Below, in pieces: positions 17,200-26,476 of a stretch of 64,000 bases of DNA (its first letter is position 1; each line of letters opens with the position of its first letter). This stretch comes from Metabacillus bambusae (GTDB taxonomy: Bacteria > Bacillota > Bacilli > Bacillales > Bacillaceae). A model generated the notes under the pieces. The model had not been told where the DNA came from, did no database searches, and saw only the letters and a program-made list of their open reading frames with translations. The translations under genes and the position numbers were made by a program. The DNA lies in NCBI RefSeq assembly GCF_017497975.1, contig NZ_JAGDEL010000008.1:143115-207114 (forward strand). Direction: 5' to 3'.

Positions 17200-18585
17200 T
17201 CATTTCCCTAATTTACTATGGTGTCTTGCATAAACGAAATAAATAATCAATCCAATGCAAATCCAAATAACAAAAGAAATCCATGTGATCACTGGCAAGC
17301 TTGTCATTAAATAAATACATAATAAGGCACTAATAGCAGGAAGAAAAGGAACAAACGGCACTTTAAATGCTCGTTCTAAATCAGGGTGTGTTCTTCTAAG
17401 CGCGATAACTGCAATTGAAATTAAAGTGAATGCTGCTAATGTTCCCATATTAACTAAGTGAGCTAATGTAGTTAAATCTACAAAACCTGCAATCAAAGCT
17501 GCGATTAATCCCGTCATCCAAGTATTTTGGAAAGGAGTTTTAAACGTTGGATGAACCTTAGAAAGCTTTTTAGGTAATAGTCCGTCACGACTCATTGCGA
17601 AAGAAATTCTAACCTGAGCATACATCATGACAAGTAATACCGTCGTAATTCCTGTAATCGCTCCAACAGATATAATTCCAGCAAGCGAGTTTTGTCCAAC
17701 AAATTGAAGAGCAAAGGTTACAGGATCAGAAACATTTAGTTGTGAATATGGAACCATCCCTGTTAAGATTAACGCTACAATGATATATAACCCCGTACAA
17801 ACGGTTAGCGATGCAATGATTCCGATTGGAACATCACGTTGTGGACGTTTTACTTCCTCGGATGCAGTAGCTACTGCATCAAATCCAATATATGCAAAGA
17901 AAACAGTTGCTGCGCCAGTAATAATTCCTTCAAATCCAAACGGTGCAAACGGAGTCCAGTTTTCTGGCTTTACATAAAAAATCCCTGAAACGATGAAGGC
18001 AACAATAACAGCCAATTTGATAAACACCATAATGTTATTAACACGTGTACTTTCTTTAATTCCCTTTGACAACAACGCTGTTATTAAGAAAATGATGATG
18101 ATAGCTGGTAAGTTAATCATTCCCCCTTCACCAGATCCTGGTGCAGAGGTGAGGATTGCAGGTAATGTAATCCCGAAGCCTTCTAAAAGTGCTTGAAAAT
18201 ACCCAGACCAACCAGTAGCAACAGCTGCTGTTGCTAGTAAATATTCAAGCATCAAGTCCCATCCGATTAAAAAGGCAAAAATTTCCCCAAGTGTCGCATA
18301 GGTGTACGTATACACACTACCTGAAATAGGAACTGATGATGCAAATTCAGCATAACAAAAAGCAGCGAGAGCACAAGCAATGCCCGATAAAATAAACGAT
18401 AGGACAAGAGCAGGACCAGCTGATTCTGCAGCAACCACCCCTGTTAAAACGAAAATTCCTGTACCGATAATGGCCCCAATCCCTAACATTGTTAAATCGA
18501 GTGCACTAAGTGTTCGATTAAGTGATTTTTGATTACTTTGTTGGATTAGTTGTGAAATTGATTTTTTTCTAAAAAGTGAACTCAT
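17200..18585 (-). CDS. APC-family amino acid permease (cationic amino acid transporter type, YfnA-like)
   Basis: A 461-residue membrane protein with about 12 segments. The N-terminal LTMLGIGAIIGTGIFVLTG signature of the amino acid/polyamine superfamily is clear, as is the FFAYIGFDAVATASEEVKRPQRDVPIGI block typical of the cationic transporter subgroup. It imports amino acids across the cell membrane; the exact substrate cannot be told. GGAGG lies 5 bases before the ATG. It is monocistronic, between a bidirectional terminator and a ~190-base gap. Confidence 0.88.
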   Translation of the reverse strand: MSSLFRKKSISQLIQQSNQKSLNRTLSALDLTMLGIGAIIGTGIFVLTGVVAAESAGPALVLSFILSGIACALAAFCYAEFASSVPISGSVYTYTYATLGEIFAFLIGWDLMLEYLLATAAVATGWSGYFQALLEGFGITLPAILTSAPGSGEGGMINLPAIIIIFLITALLSKGIKESTRVNNIMVFIKLAVIVAFIVSGIFYVKPENWTPFAPFGFEGIITGAATVFFAYIGFDAVATASEEVKRPQRDVPIGIIASLTVCTGLYIIVALILTGMVPYSQLNVSDPVTFALQFVGQNSLAGIISVGAITGITTVLLVMMYAQVRISFAMSRDGLLPKKLSKVHPTFKTPFQNTWMTGLIAALIAGFVDLTTLAHLVNMGTLAAFTLISIAVIALRRTHPDLERAFKVPFVPFLPAISALLCIYLMTSLPVITWISFVIWICIGLIIYFVYARHHSKLGK

Positions 18586-18723
18586 AAATCCTCCAAGTTA
18601 AAAATGTTCTAAGAAAAACGCACAAATTGTAGTATATTGTCGAATATTCTAAAAGTCAATACTTATCTGACTATTAACATGTTTAATGCAATTACGAAGA
18701 GGACAAATCAAATCTATTTACAA

Positions 18724-18752
18724 AAAAGAGGATGACTCTTTCGTCATCCTTC
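18724..18752 (-). terminator. Terminator after copD
   Basis: Read on the minus strand: AAGGATGACGAAAGAGTCATCCTCTTTTTT, a GATGAC / GTCATC stem with T-run, directly after the copD stop. Confidence 0.75.
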
Positions 18753-18776
18753 TTATTCTTGCATTTATTCTTAAAT

Positions 18777-19859
18777 TTAACCTACTATTAGTGACATAAT
18801 TAATCCAAGGTAAGTAGCGATGATAAAAATGACACCAAATCCTAGAGCAATCCAAGGAGAAACCCTTTTGTAAAAACTTACAAAAATCATGGCTAAAAAC
18901 ATAAAAGCAATGATCATGATAAGAATACTTTGGAATCCTCCAGAGAACTGGACTGTAAATGGAGCAACTACCTCATGACCTAGCAATAACTCTACCCAGA
19001 TGGCGGCTCCTTCTTGAATGACAGTGGCATTAACTTGGTGCGGTGGTGGTAATGTTCCTAAGACACCAGTTATGAAAAAAACAATCATTAGTATTACAGT
19101 CTCAGCTTGTACCCACTTTTTTGCATTAAACCCTGAATCTATTTTTGCTTTTCTTGAAAGGATTCCATTTATAAATGCAAATGCTAAAACAGGGATAATG
19201 CTAAGATGTTTTATTAAAAGCATTTGACCATACGGCAATACCCAAGCATTCGCATAATCTCTCGGTTCAATCACAAAGAACATAAGGAAGACCCCACTCA
19301 TTGTTGTCATGAAAAATAAAATGATTGAAAGTGGTGTAAACCAACGTAAAAAGGAATGCCAATTTTTAATGCTGTTAGCTAACCAGCCTACATGAATAAG
19401 AACTCCAACCCAAATGGTAATTGTTAAGAAATGAATTGAATGTGTGAAAAGGCCTGGCAATAAATCCAGTGTTGAAGCATGGCTCGCATAACCTACAGAA
19501 ACGATCATCAATAGTAAAAAGAGTGCTTGTAAGTATTTGGAGCCTTCTACATAAATAATCATCCATAAAAATACAGCAAAAAAACTTCCATAAAGCCAGG
19601 CAATACCAACTTGAAACTCAGTTAGGATGGCATATGCACTAAAGCTTAATAGTCCTTCAGGTGCAAAAAATGAAATAACTTGAAGGACTGGAAAAAACGT
19701 GAAAATGATAATTCCTAAAACAGTTAATAGTAAGCTTTGTTTTGAAGCCTTAATGGATGGCTTTTTTGAAGCTGGTACAAATTGAAGCACAACATAGCCA
19801 ACCAAATAAGAAAATAGCATGTACGTGACATATTCAGTCATTGGAATAAGCTGATTCAT
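18777..19859 (-). CDS. copD: CopD-family copper resistance membrane protein
   Basis: A 360-residue polytopic membrane protein with about nine hydrophobic segments. The His-containing LFTHSIHFLTITIWVGVLIHVGWL and LIKHLSIIPVLAFAFINGI segments are typical of the CopD/YcnJ domain implicated in copper movement through the membrane. In B. subtilis YcnJ, CopC and CopD parts are fused into one chain; here they are two genes, copC then copD, three bases apart. GAGG precedes the ATG. Confidence 0.82.
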   Translation of the reverse strand: MNQLIPMTEYVTYMLFSYLVGYVVLQFVPASKKPSIKASKQSLLLTVLGIIIFTFFPVLQVISFFAPEGLLSFSAYAILTEFQVGIAWLYGSFFAVFLWMIIYVEGSKYLQALFLLLMIVSVGYASHASTLDLLPGLFTHSIHFLTITIWVGVLIHVGWLANSIKNWHSFLRWFTPLSIILFFMTTMSGVFLMFFVIEPRDYANAWVLPYGQMLLIKHLSIIPVLAFAFINGILSRKAKIDSGFNAKKWVQAETVILMIVFFITGVLGTLPPPHQVNATVIQEGAAIWVELLLGHEVVAPFTVQFSGGFQSILIMIIAFMFLAMIFVSFYKRVSPWIALGFGVIFIIATYLGLIMSLIVG

Positions 19860-19862
19860 ACA

Positions 19863-20426
19863 TTACCTCTTTTTACGTAAAAGAATCCAAATACCGACCG
19901 CTAAAAGGACGACTAATACAATTACAGATATAGTAGAAAACAGTGAACTATTGTCCTTAACAGTTTCTGACGCAGCTTCTATTTCAGCTTTTTCTTCTAC
20001 GGCTGTATCATTCTCTTCAGTATTCTCTTTAGTTTTGTCTACTTGTTCAGTTTCATCTTGAACTTCTTCTTCAATTTCAGTATTAGGAATGTTCACTGTA
20101 AAAGGAATATCCCCTGTTAATACATGCCCATCAGTTGAGGCGACTTGCCAAGTTAAAAGATAATTACCATTTTCGAGTGGTGCTGTTAATGAACCGATAA
20201 TTTGTTTATCGTTGACAGAAGAATCAAGTTTGATTTCTTCTTGTTCCTTTACTAATGTCAATCTACCTTGATTTTCAATAGCTCCAGCAAATTCTACTTT
20301 AAGCTCACGTATCTCTTCAGTGATGATTTCTCCTTCACTTGGATATGAATCCGATACAGTCGTATGTGCTGATGCATAAATTGGACATGCCAAAATTAAA
20401 CATATAATAAATAAAAACTTCTTCAT
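19863..20426 (-). CDS. copC: CopC-domain copper-binding surface protein
   Basis: A 187-residue exported protein. A signal peptide ends at ...YASAH, so the first mature residue would be His (the usual N-terminal copper ligand of CopC). The CopC beta-sandwich follows (HTTVSDSYPSEGE, later DGHVLTGDIPFTV with a second conserved His). Then come a Glu/Thr-rich spacer and a C-terminal membrane anchor with an LLRKKR tail. It probably binds copper outside the membrane and hands it to the CopD protein encoded next. AAGGGTGAG precedes the ATG. Confidence 0.88.
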   Translation of the reverse strand: MKKFLFIICLILACPIYASAHTTVSDSYPSEGEIITEEIRELKVEFAGAIENQGRLTLVKEQEEIKLDSSVNDKQIIGSLTAPLENGNYLLTWQVASTDGHVLTGDIPFTVNIPNTEIEEEVQDETEQVDKTKENTEENDTAVEEKAEIEAASETVKDNSSLFSTISVIVLVVLLAVGIWILLRKKR

Positions 20427-20557
20427 AAACTCACCCTTATTTTTTTAATCTTCTTACCTTCTTTCATTTTAACATTAATTGCTTTCTTCATTATTAATAC
20501 ATTTCTAACAATTTAGCAAACAAGCCGAATAGGATAAGAGGCGTTTTATTTAAAATG

Positions 20558-20775
20558 GCTGTTTTCACAAACTTTGTTGCTATTAACCAAGTAATGGGGT
20601 TTGGTTGATTGCAGAGAGAGATGCTCGCTTTCCGCGGGGCGAGCGGTGAGCCTCCTCGGCGTAAACGCCTGCATGAGTCTAACTTGTCCCGCTACTCTAA
20701 GCAGGAGTCTCGCAATCCGTTCCAATCAACCTTAAGCAGTTTTCGTTCTAAAAGCAACAATCTCTTAGAAAAGAG
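20558..20775 (-). repeat. Interspersed MITE-like repeat A, copy 2 (inverted)
   Basis: The reverse complement matches the element at 12239-12430 block by block. It contains an additional ~30-base insert (CTGCTTAGAGTAGCGGGAC...) not found in copy 1. The terminal AGATTGTTGCTTT / AATAGCAACAAAGTTT inverted ends are retained. Confidence 0.85.
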
Positions 20776-20909
20776 TCTATATAAATAAATAGAATTTTCA
20801 CCTTCATTATAGTTAATTTATTTTGTTGTCTTTAAGCAATTTAATATGCGGAAATATGAAAAATTCATAGAAAACTGTGCGAATGCCCTACCGTACAAGT
20901 CCCTATATT

Positions 20910-20918
20910 CATATTGTA
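20910..20918 (+). promoter_or_regulatory. Possible SigK/SigE -10 element for the yjcZ-like gene
   Basis: CATATTGTA fits the CATANNNTA -10 pattern of mother-cell sigma factors, with an AC-rich stretch about 15-20 bases upstream. It lies 29 bases before the ATG of the first yjcZ-like gene, whose family is made during sporulation. Confidence 0.4.
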
Positions 20919-20946
20919 GTAGTACAACGAAAGGGAGGAGTTGTTA

Positions 20947-21058
20947 ATGAGTGGTGCAACTCCAGGTTACGGTTACGGTTACGGTGGTGGCTTTGCTTTA
21001 ATCGTTGTTTTGTTCATTCCTATTAATTATTGTAGGTTCGGCTTTCGTTGGCTACTAA
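20947..21058 (+). pseudogene. YjcZ-family sporulation peptide with a frameshift
   Basis: Starts [24 protein letters not shown] after a GGGAGGAG site, then loses frame at about 21018-21021, where ATTCCTATTA has one C more than expected. Removing that base restores LLIIVGSAFVGY and a stop at 21056-21058, the normal family ending. As it stands the frame runs on to a stop at 21084. It is either a recent loss or a sequencing error. Confidence 0.75.
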
Positions 21059-21106
21059 GAAGAATTGGAATTTCTTTTAGATAAATCACTTAATGGAGGA
21101 GTTAGA

Positions 21107-21250
21107 ATGGGTTATGGTTATGGATTCGGTGGCTACGGCGGAGGCTGTGGTTACGGTGGTGGCGGATATGGCTATGGTGCAGGTAGAGGTTTCGCGCTAA
21201 TTGTTGTATTGTTCATCCTTTTAATTATTGTTGGCGCAGCTTGGTTTTAA
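21107..21250 (+). CDS. YjcZ-family sporulation peptide
   Basis: A 47-residue peptide: a Gly/Tyr-rich N-terminal half followed by one hydrophobic segment ([19 protein letters not shown]). This is the standard layout of the YjcZ/YczM family of small sporulation-associated membrane peptides. GGAGG lies directly upstream of the ATG at 21107; an in-frame ATG at 21065 is before that site and belongs to the tail of the preceding copy. The two copies form a tandem duplication closed by a strong terminator. Confidence 0.85.
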   Translation: MGYGYGFGGYGGGCGYGGGGYGYGAGRGFALIVVLFILLIIVGAAWF

Positions 21251-21257
21251 TAAAACC

Positions 21258-21298
21258 TAGTAAAAGGGGTCTGACGAATTCGTCAGACCCCTTTTACT
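21258..21298 (+). terminator. Terminator after the yjcZ-like pair
   Basis: Perfect long palindrome AGTAAAAGGGGTCTGACGAA / TTCGTCAGACCCCTTTTACT. Confidence 0.9.
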
Positions 21299-21600
21299 TA
21301 TCGTGATAAAGCTGGCAAAGGAGATGATTTCTTAATGATAAACCAATTAATGATCAAAGGATGTGATAAACCATTCAATCTTGAATAAGAACAGTCTCCA
21401 TCGTTAAGCCTTGAACAACTAATGGAACGAACTTCACAATTGTGAAGTTCGTTTTTTCTTCGATTTTCCATAGAGCGAATGTTCTTATTGCTGTAATTCA
21501 TCTCAGATTAATAACAATTTAAGAAATAATGGAAATCGAATTGATAAATAGTTGATAAGGATCAAGTTGAGAGAAAACCACATAAAAACAACTAAAGTCA
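21299..21600. other. Intergenic stretch with an orphan terminator
   Basis: Holds an orphan hairpin (ACGAACTTCACAATTGTGAAGTTCGT then T6, 21426-21454). Just upstream is an AAAGGAGATGATT site followed by a 17-codon frame at 21334. A short transcript may be made here; nothing recognisable is encoded. Confidence 0.4.
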
Positions 21601-21625
21601 TTTAAAAACAACATAATACAAAATA

Positions 21626-21654
21626 TTTACATTGGCTTCACACCTAGTTAATAT
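21626..21654 (+). promoter_or_regulatory. SigA-type promoter of the AEP operon
   Basis: TTTACA (21626-21631), a 17-base spacer and TAATAT (21649-21654), about 54 bases before the binding-protein start. Confidence 0.6.
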
Positions 21655-21707
21655 TGTGGATTTATATTGTATATATAAGTTAATTATTAAAAAGGGAAGT
21701 GAAAACA

Positions 21708-22784
21708 ATGAAAAACCACACTTTTAAACTATTCATTCTATTGTTGTCAATCTTAGTATTGACTGCATGTGGAAATGCAAATTCAGAGGAGGCTACTACA
21801 AGTAACCAGGAAGGCGGACTATCAGGTGAATTAACTGTTTACACAGCGATAGAAGAAGAATTAATTCCTCAATATTTAGAAAAGTTTAAAGTGAAATACC
21901 CTGATGTTAAGTTAAATATTGTAAGAGATTCAACTGGGATTATTACTGCTAAGCTTTTATCTGAAGGAAAAAATACACAGGCAGATGTTGTATGGGGACT
22001 AGCTGCATCCAGCCTACTTGCACTTGATCAAAAGGATATGCTAGCAAGCTATACACCGAAAGGCAGTGACAAAATTCTTCCTTCCTTTAAGGATTCAAAA
22101 GAACCTCTCAAATGGGTTGGAAACACTTCATTTATGACAGGAGTAGTCGTAAATACCACGGAACTCGAGAAAAAGAATCTACCAATCCCTAAATCTTATG
22201 AAGATCTTATAAAACCTGAATACAAGGATATGATTGTCATGCCACATCCTGCTTCATCTGGGACAGGCTTTCTAACAGTATCCGCTTGGTTACAAATGAT
22301 GGGGGAAGATAAAGGTTGGAAATTCATGAACGACTTACACGAAAATGTTGCTACCTATACCCATTCTGGTTCAAAACCAGCTAAATTAGCTGCATCAGGC
22401 GAATATGCAATTGGTATTACATTAGCATATAGCGGTGTTCAACAAAAGCAGGAAGGAGCTCCTGTTGAAGTCGTTTTACCAGAAGAAGGTCTTGGCTGGG
22501 ATGTAGAAGCGAATGGTTTAATTAATAAAAATGAAATGAAAAATAAAGAACTAGCAAAGGCATTTCTTGATTGGGCAATCACTGATGACGTAATGAAAAA
22601 GTATTTTGATGCAAATGGATTCTCAACGATGGAAAATAATTTTGAACTACCAGATGGGTTCCCAGAGGGTGTCGAAGAAAAAATGTTTTCTGACAATGAC
22701 TTAAACTGGGCAGCACAAAACCGTGACAGCATTTTAAAAGAATGGGACTCTCAATTTAGTTCAAAGGCTGAACCAACACAATAA
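21708..22784 (+). CDS. phnS: 2-aminoethylphosphonate ABC transporter, binding lipoprotein (PhnS-like)
   Basis: A 358-residue lipoprotein with lipobox LTAC (Cys21) and an extracellular-solute-binding fold of the iron/AEP-type cluster (GELTVYTAIEEELIPQYLEKF, then VVWGLAASSLLALDQ, HPASSGTGFLTVSAWLQMMG). Family members are named as putative AEP-binding proteins. Here phnX and phnW downstream support that substrate. The ATG at 21708 after AAGGGAAG is used rather than the GTG at 21699. It is the first gene of the operon. Confidence 0.85.
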   Translation: MKNHTFKLFILLLSILVLTACGNANSEEATTSNQEGGLSGELTVYTAIEEELIPQYLEKFKVKYPDVKLNIVRDSTGIITAKLLSEGKNTQADVVWGLAASSLLALDQKDMLASYTPKGSDKILPSFKDSKEPLKWVGNTSFMTGVVVNTTELEKKNLPIPKSYEDLIKPEYKDMIVMPHPASSGTGFLTVSAWLQMMGEDKGWKFMNDLHENVATYTHSGSKPAKLAASGEYAIGITLAYSGVQQKQEGAPVEVVLPEEGLGWDVEANGLINKNEMKNKELAKAFLDWAITDDVMKKYFDANGFSTMENNFELPDGFPEGVEEKMFSDNDLNWAAQNRDSILKEWDSQFSSKAEPTQ

Positions 22785-22849
22785 TTGTGTTCTTACATTG
22801 AGAATTAAAATCGAACTTGTGCATTTCAATTAAAAGGAGGATCTCCCTC

Positions 22850-23872
22850 ATGACACAACCATTTTTAGAAATAGGTCAAATCTCAAAAGAATTCGGTGTT
22901 TTTAAAGCACTTGAGGATATTAGTTTTACGATCGATAAAAATGAATTTGTTTGCTTGTTAGGTCCAAGCGGTTGTGGGAAAACAACATTGTTACGTATTA
23001 TTGCGGGATTAGAAACACCAAGCAAGGGTTTTATCAGGCTAGAGGGCAATGATTTAACAAGTTTACCTCCTTCGAAAAGAGATTTTGGAATTGTTTTTCA
23101 ATCATATGCTTTATTTCCAAACTTAACTGCCTATCAAAATATTGAGTATGGCTTAAAAAATAGGAATCTAAAGAAAAAGGAAAGACAAGAAAGGGTTTAC
23201 GAAGTACTTGAGATGGTGGATTTATCACATATTCAGAAAAAGTACCCATCACAATTGTCAGGTGGACAACAACAACGAGTTGCATTGGCAAGGGCAATTG
23301 CGTTGTCACCAAAGTTTTTACTATTAGATGAGCCTCTATCTGCACTAGATGCAAAGGTAAGAGACAAGCTGCGTTATGAAATTCGTGCAATACAAGAAAA
23401 ACTTGGTATTGCGACGATTATGGTTACCCATGATCAAGAGGAAGCATTAACGATGGCTGATAAAGTCGTTGTCATGAATAATGCAAAGATTATGCAAATA
23501 GGTAGTCCACAGGAAATATATAATCAGCCCCACCACCCATTTGTAGCAGATTTTATTGGCTCTATTAATATGTGGAAAGCGGAAAAGCGAACGGCTGGAA
23601 TTAACAAAATTATAGGTATTCGACCAGAACATGTTCAACTGTCACATGATGAAGGTGTAAAAACTCGATTAGAAAATATTGAATTTAGAGGCGCGAGTTA
23701 CCGTCTTCAATTGTGTGTGGAGGACGTTTCCTCTCCACTGAATAAACAAATTCTTAAGGTAGATGTTTCGGCGGCAACAATTCATGAATACAGTCTAAGG
23801 AAGGATGGAACTGTATCGATTCAATTTCCGGAACCACATTTATTAACCTATGAAGAACAGGTGGTTATTTAA
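22850..23872 (+). CDS. phnT: 2-aminoethylphosphonate ABC transporter ATPase (PhnT-like)
   Basis: A 340-residue ABC ATPase: Walker A GPSGCGKTT, Q-loop FQSYALF, signature LSGGQQQRVALARA, Walker B FLLLDEPLSALD, switch VTHDQEEAL. A C-terminal TOBE-like regulatory domain (IIGIRPEHVQL...) follows, as in spermidine/putrescine- and AEP-type importers. The ATG at 22850 sits behind AAAAGGAGG; the earlier in-frame start is discarded. Its stop is 2 bases before the permease start. Confidence 0.9.
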   Translation: MTQPFLEIGQISKEFGVFKALEDISFTIDKNEFVCLLGPSGCGKTTLLRIIAGLETPSKGFIRLEGNDLTSLPPSKRDFGIVFQSYALFPNLTAYQNIEYGLKNRNLKKKERQERVYEVLEMVDLSHIQKKYPSQLSGGQQQRVALARAIALSPKFLLLDEPLSALDAKVRDKLRYEIRAIQEKLGIATIMVTHDQEEALTMADKVVVMNNAKIMQIGSPQEIYNQPHHPFVADFIGSINMWKAEKRTAGINKIIGIRPEHVQLSHDEGVKTRLENIEFRGASYRLQLCVEDVSSPLNKQILKVDVSAATIHEYSLRKDGTVSIQFPEPHLLTYEEQVVI

Positions 23873-23874
23873 AT

Positions 23875-25635
23875 ATGGGACTAACACCATCAACTAAATT
23901 TTCAGCAAAAAAAATAAGACAAATGAACAGTACTAATGAAAGATTGCAAACGTTATTGATTATCTTTGTCCTTCTCTCCTTTTTTGCTGTATTAGTTTTG
24001 CCAATTAGTACCTTGTTTTCGCAAACGGTTTTTGATAACAAAGGTGAATTTGTAGGGCTCCATAATTTTATTGAATATTTTCAAACAGCATCACTTGTGA
24101 CATCTTTGCAGCACACTTTATTTATTTCAACAATGACGATGGTAATATCTGTAAGCTTAGCATTTGTGTATGCTTATTCATTAACTAGAACAGAAATGGC
24201 TGGGAAAACAATGTTTAGGTATATTGCTTTACTACCATTGTTTGCCCCAACAATGATGCATGGAATTGCTTTAATGTATCTTTTTGGGAATCAAGGAATC
24301 GTAACAAATGGTTTCTTTGGTTTACTACCAGGCGTTGATATTGAATTATATGGGGCAACAGGCATTATTATGGCGGAAGTGATCTATACGTTTCCACAAG
24401 CATTTTTAATTCTGTATATTACCCTGCAACAAACGGATAACCGTTTATATGAAGCTGCAAATACTCTCGGAACGAAAATAGCGAAACAATTTATTACGAT
24501 CACGTTGCCAAGTGCAAAATATGGAATTATTAGCACTATGTTTGTTGTTTTTACATTAAGTTTTACCGATTATGGAGCACCTAAAGTAGTAGGTGGTCAG
24601 TACAATGTGCTAGCAACAGATATCTATAAACAAGTAGTAGGTCAACAAAATTTATCGATTGGCGCCACTGTCGGTGTGATTTTAATGATTCCAGCACTTT
24701 TTGCTTTTTTTGTTGACCAAATTACACAACAAAAGCAATCAGCATATGTCACTGCAAAGTCAACTCCTTATAAAGTGGTAAAAAATAAAGGAAGAGATCG
24801 AATTGCCTTGCTTTATTGTTTAAGTATTTCAGGCTTTATCTTATTGCTGTTTCTTGCCGTTGCTATCGCAGCTTTTGCGAAAATGTGGCCGTATAACTTA
24901 ATTTTCACCCTTGACCATTTCACATTTTCTAGTTTATCAGGTGATGGATTAGTAGCTTACAAAAACAGTTTAATTGCTGCTGCATTAACAGCAGTGATTG
25001 GTACGATTATTACATTTATATTTGCTTATTCGATTGAAAAACTACGCAAGCATGTTGGTTTAAGAAAGATAGGAAACTTGTTATCAATTATCCCACTAGC
25101 TCTCCCAGGACTAGTAATTGGGATAAGCTATATCTTTTTCTTTAGTAAGCCTGAGCTAACCATAATGGGAATGGCCATTACAAATCCATTAAATTTCCTA
25201 TATGGCTCCATCGCCATTATTGTTATCGCGAATATCTTGCATTTCTATTCTGTTGCTTTTGTTACGGCAACGACATCTTTAAAAAAGTTAGATAAAGAGT
25301 TTGAGCTGGTGTCAGAGTCCATGGGTGTTCCTTTTTATAAAACATTTTTTAAAGTGACTGTACCGATGTGTCTCTCTGCGATTTTGGAGATGGCGATGTT
25401 TTTCTTTGTTAATTCAATGGTTACGATTTCTGCAGTTGTATTTTTATACACAGCAGACTTTAAGCTTGCTGCTATTTCAATTGTAAACATGGATGACGCA
25501 GGAAATTTAGCTTCAGCAGCAGCTATGAGTGTTTTAATTGTTTTAACAAATATAGTAGTTAGAGTACTGTATGAAATTGCTTTAAAAAGCTTAAGAACAA
25601 AAACAGAAAAATTGAAAGTATCTAAAGCAGTATAA
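23875..25635 (+). CDS. phnU: 2-aminoethylphosphonate ABC transporter permease, two domains in one chain
   Basis: A 586-residue membrane protein with about 12 segments containing two binding-protein-dependent permease domains. The first coupling loop is LYEAANTLGTKIAKQFITITLPSAKYG and the second FELVSESMGVPFYKTFFKVTVPMC. The single chain therefore replaces the separate PhnU and PhnV subunits of Salmonella. Such fused permeases are usual in the 'putative AEP permease' family. It starts at an ATG 2 bases after the ATPase stop. Confidence 0.88.
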   Translation: MGLTPSTKFSAKKIRQMNSTNERLQTLLIIFVLLSFFAVLVLPISTLFSQTVFDNKGEFVGLHNFIEYFQTASLVTSLQHTLFISTMTMVISVSLAFVYAYSLTRTEMAGKTMFRYIALLPLFAPTMMHGIALMYLFGNQGIVTNGFFGLLPGVDIELYGATGIIMAEVIYTFPQAFLILYITLQQTDNRLYEAANTLGTKIAKQFITITLPSAKYGIISTMFVVFTLSFTDYGAPKVVGGQYNVLATDIYKQVVGQQNLSIGATVGVILMIPALFAFFVDQITQQKQSAYVTAKSTPYKVVKNKGRDRIALLYCLSISGFILLLFLAVAIAAFAKMWPYNLIFTLDHFTFSSLSGDGLVAYKNSLIAAALTAVIGTIITFIFAYSIEKLRKHVGLRKIGNLLSIIPLALPGLVIGISYIFFFSKPELTIMGMAITNPLNFLYGSIAIIVIANILHFYSVAFVTATTSLKKLDKEFELVSESMGVPFYKTFFKVTVPMCLSAILEMAMFFFVNSMVTISAVVFLYTADFKLAAISIVNMDDAGNLASAAAMSVLIVLTNIVVRVLYEIALKSLRTKTEKLKVSKAV

Positions 25636-25657
25636 TTAACCTGAAAGGATGATTGTA

Positions 25658-26458
25658 ATGAATAAAATTGAAGGAATTATTTTTGATTGGGCAGGAACGA
25701 CTGTTGATTATGGTTGTTTTGCACCATTACATGTATTTCTTGAAGTTTTTGAAGACAAAGGTGTCAAGATCACATTGGATGAGGCGAGAAAACCAATGGG
25801 ATTATTAAAGATTGAACATATTCAAGCGATCATGAAGATGCCTCGAGTGAAGCAAGCTTGGGAGAAGGTTTATGGAAATGTGCCAACAGAGAATGATGTT
25901 AATGAAATGTATCCACTATTCGAGGAAAAGCTTTTTAAAAGCTTAGCCCAATTTACAACACCTATACCTGGTGTATTGCAAGTAATTGATCAATTAAGAA
26001 GTAATGGACTTAAAATTGGTTCAACAACTGGTTACACAGCAGAAATGATTGAGATTGTTTCTAAAAATGCTGAGAAGGAGGGCTATGCTCCAGACGTGAT
26101 TGCAACATCAGACCTCGTGAAAGAAGGCAGACCTTACCCATGGATGTGTTATTACAATGCAATGATGCTGGGGATTTATCCAATGTCTAAGCTCGTAAAA
26201 GTTGGAGATACAACAACTGATATGTTAGAAGGAAGAAATGCTGGAATGTGGACGGTTGGAGTGATATTAGGCAGTAGTACACTTGGCTTAACTCAAGAAG
26301 AAGTTAATGAAATGGAACGTTCACTATTGAAAGAAAAAATAGAGATTGCAAGAAATGAATTATATGCTGCAGGAGCCCACTATGTGATCGACTCAATAAA
26401 AGAATTACCACAATTAATAGAAACAATTGAAGAAATAAAAGAGCCTGTGCTTGTTTAA
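25658..26458 (+). CDS. phnX: Phosphonoacetaldehyde hydrolase (phosphonatase)
   Basis: A 266-residue HAD-superfamily enzyme that splits the C-P bond of phosphonoacetaldehyde, giving acetaldehyde and phosphate. The nucleophile Asp10 is in IIFDWAGTTVDYGCFAPL. The Schiff-base lysine of the cap is Lys51 in KPMGLLKIEH, and the GDTTTDMLEGRNAGMW block supplies the Mg ligands. These match B. cereus PhnX closely. An earlier in-frame ATG at 25649 overlaps the AAAGGA site, so 25658 is preferred. Confidence 0.95.
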   Translation: MNKIEGIIFDWAGTTVDYGCFAPLHVFLEVFEDKGVKITLDEARKPMGLLKIEHIQAIMKMPRVKQAWEKVYGNVPTENDVNEMYPLFEEKLFKSLAQFTTPIPGVLQVIDQLRSNGLKIGSTTGYTAEMIEIVSKNAEKEGYAPDVIATSDLVKEGRPYPWMCYYNAMMLGIYPMSKLVKVGDTTTDMLEGRNAGMWTVGVILGSSTLGLTQEEVNEMERSLLKEKIEIARNELYAAGAHYVIDSIKELPQLIETIEEIKEPVLV

Positions 26459-26476
26459 ACAATAGGAGGGACTATC

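Larger units (their letters stand above)
20427..20940. other. Intergenic region holding repeat A copy 2 and a sporulation-type promoter
   Basis: About 510 bases without a gene. The middle is repeat A (20558-20775). The rest is AT-rich and should contain the copC promoter on the minus strand and the yjcZ-like promoter on the plus strand. Confidence 0.6.
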
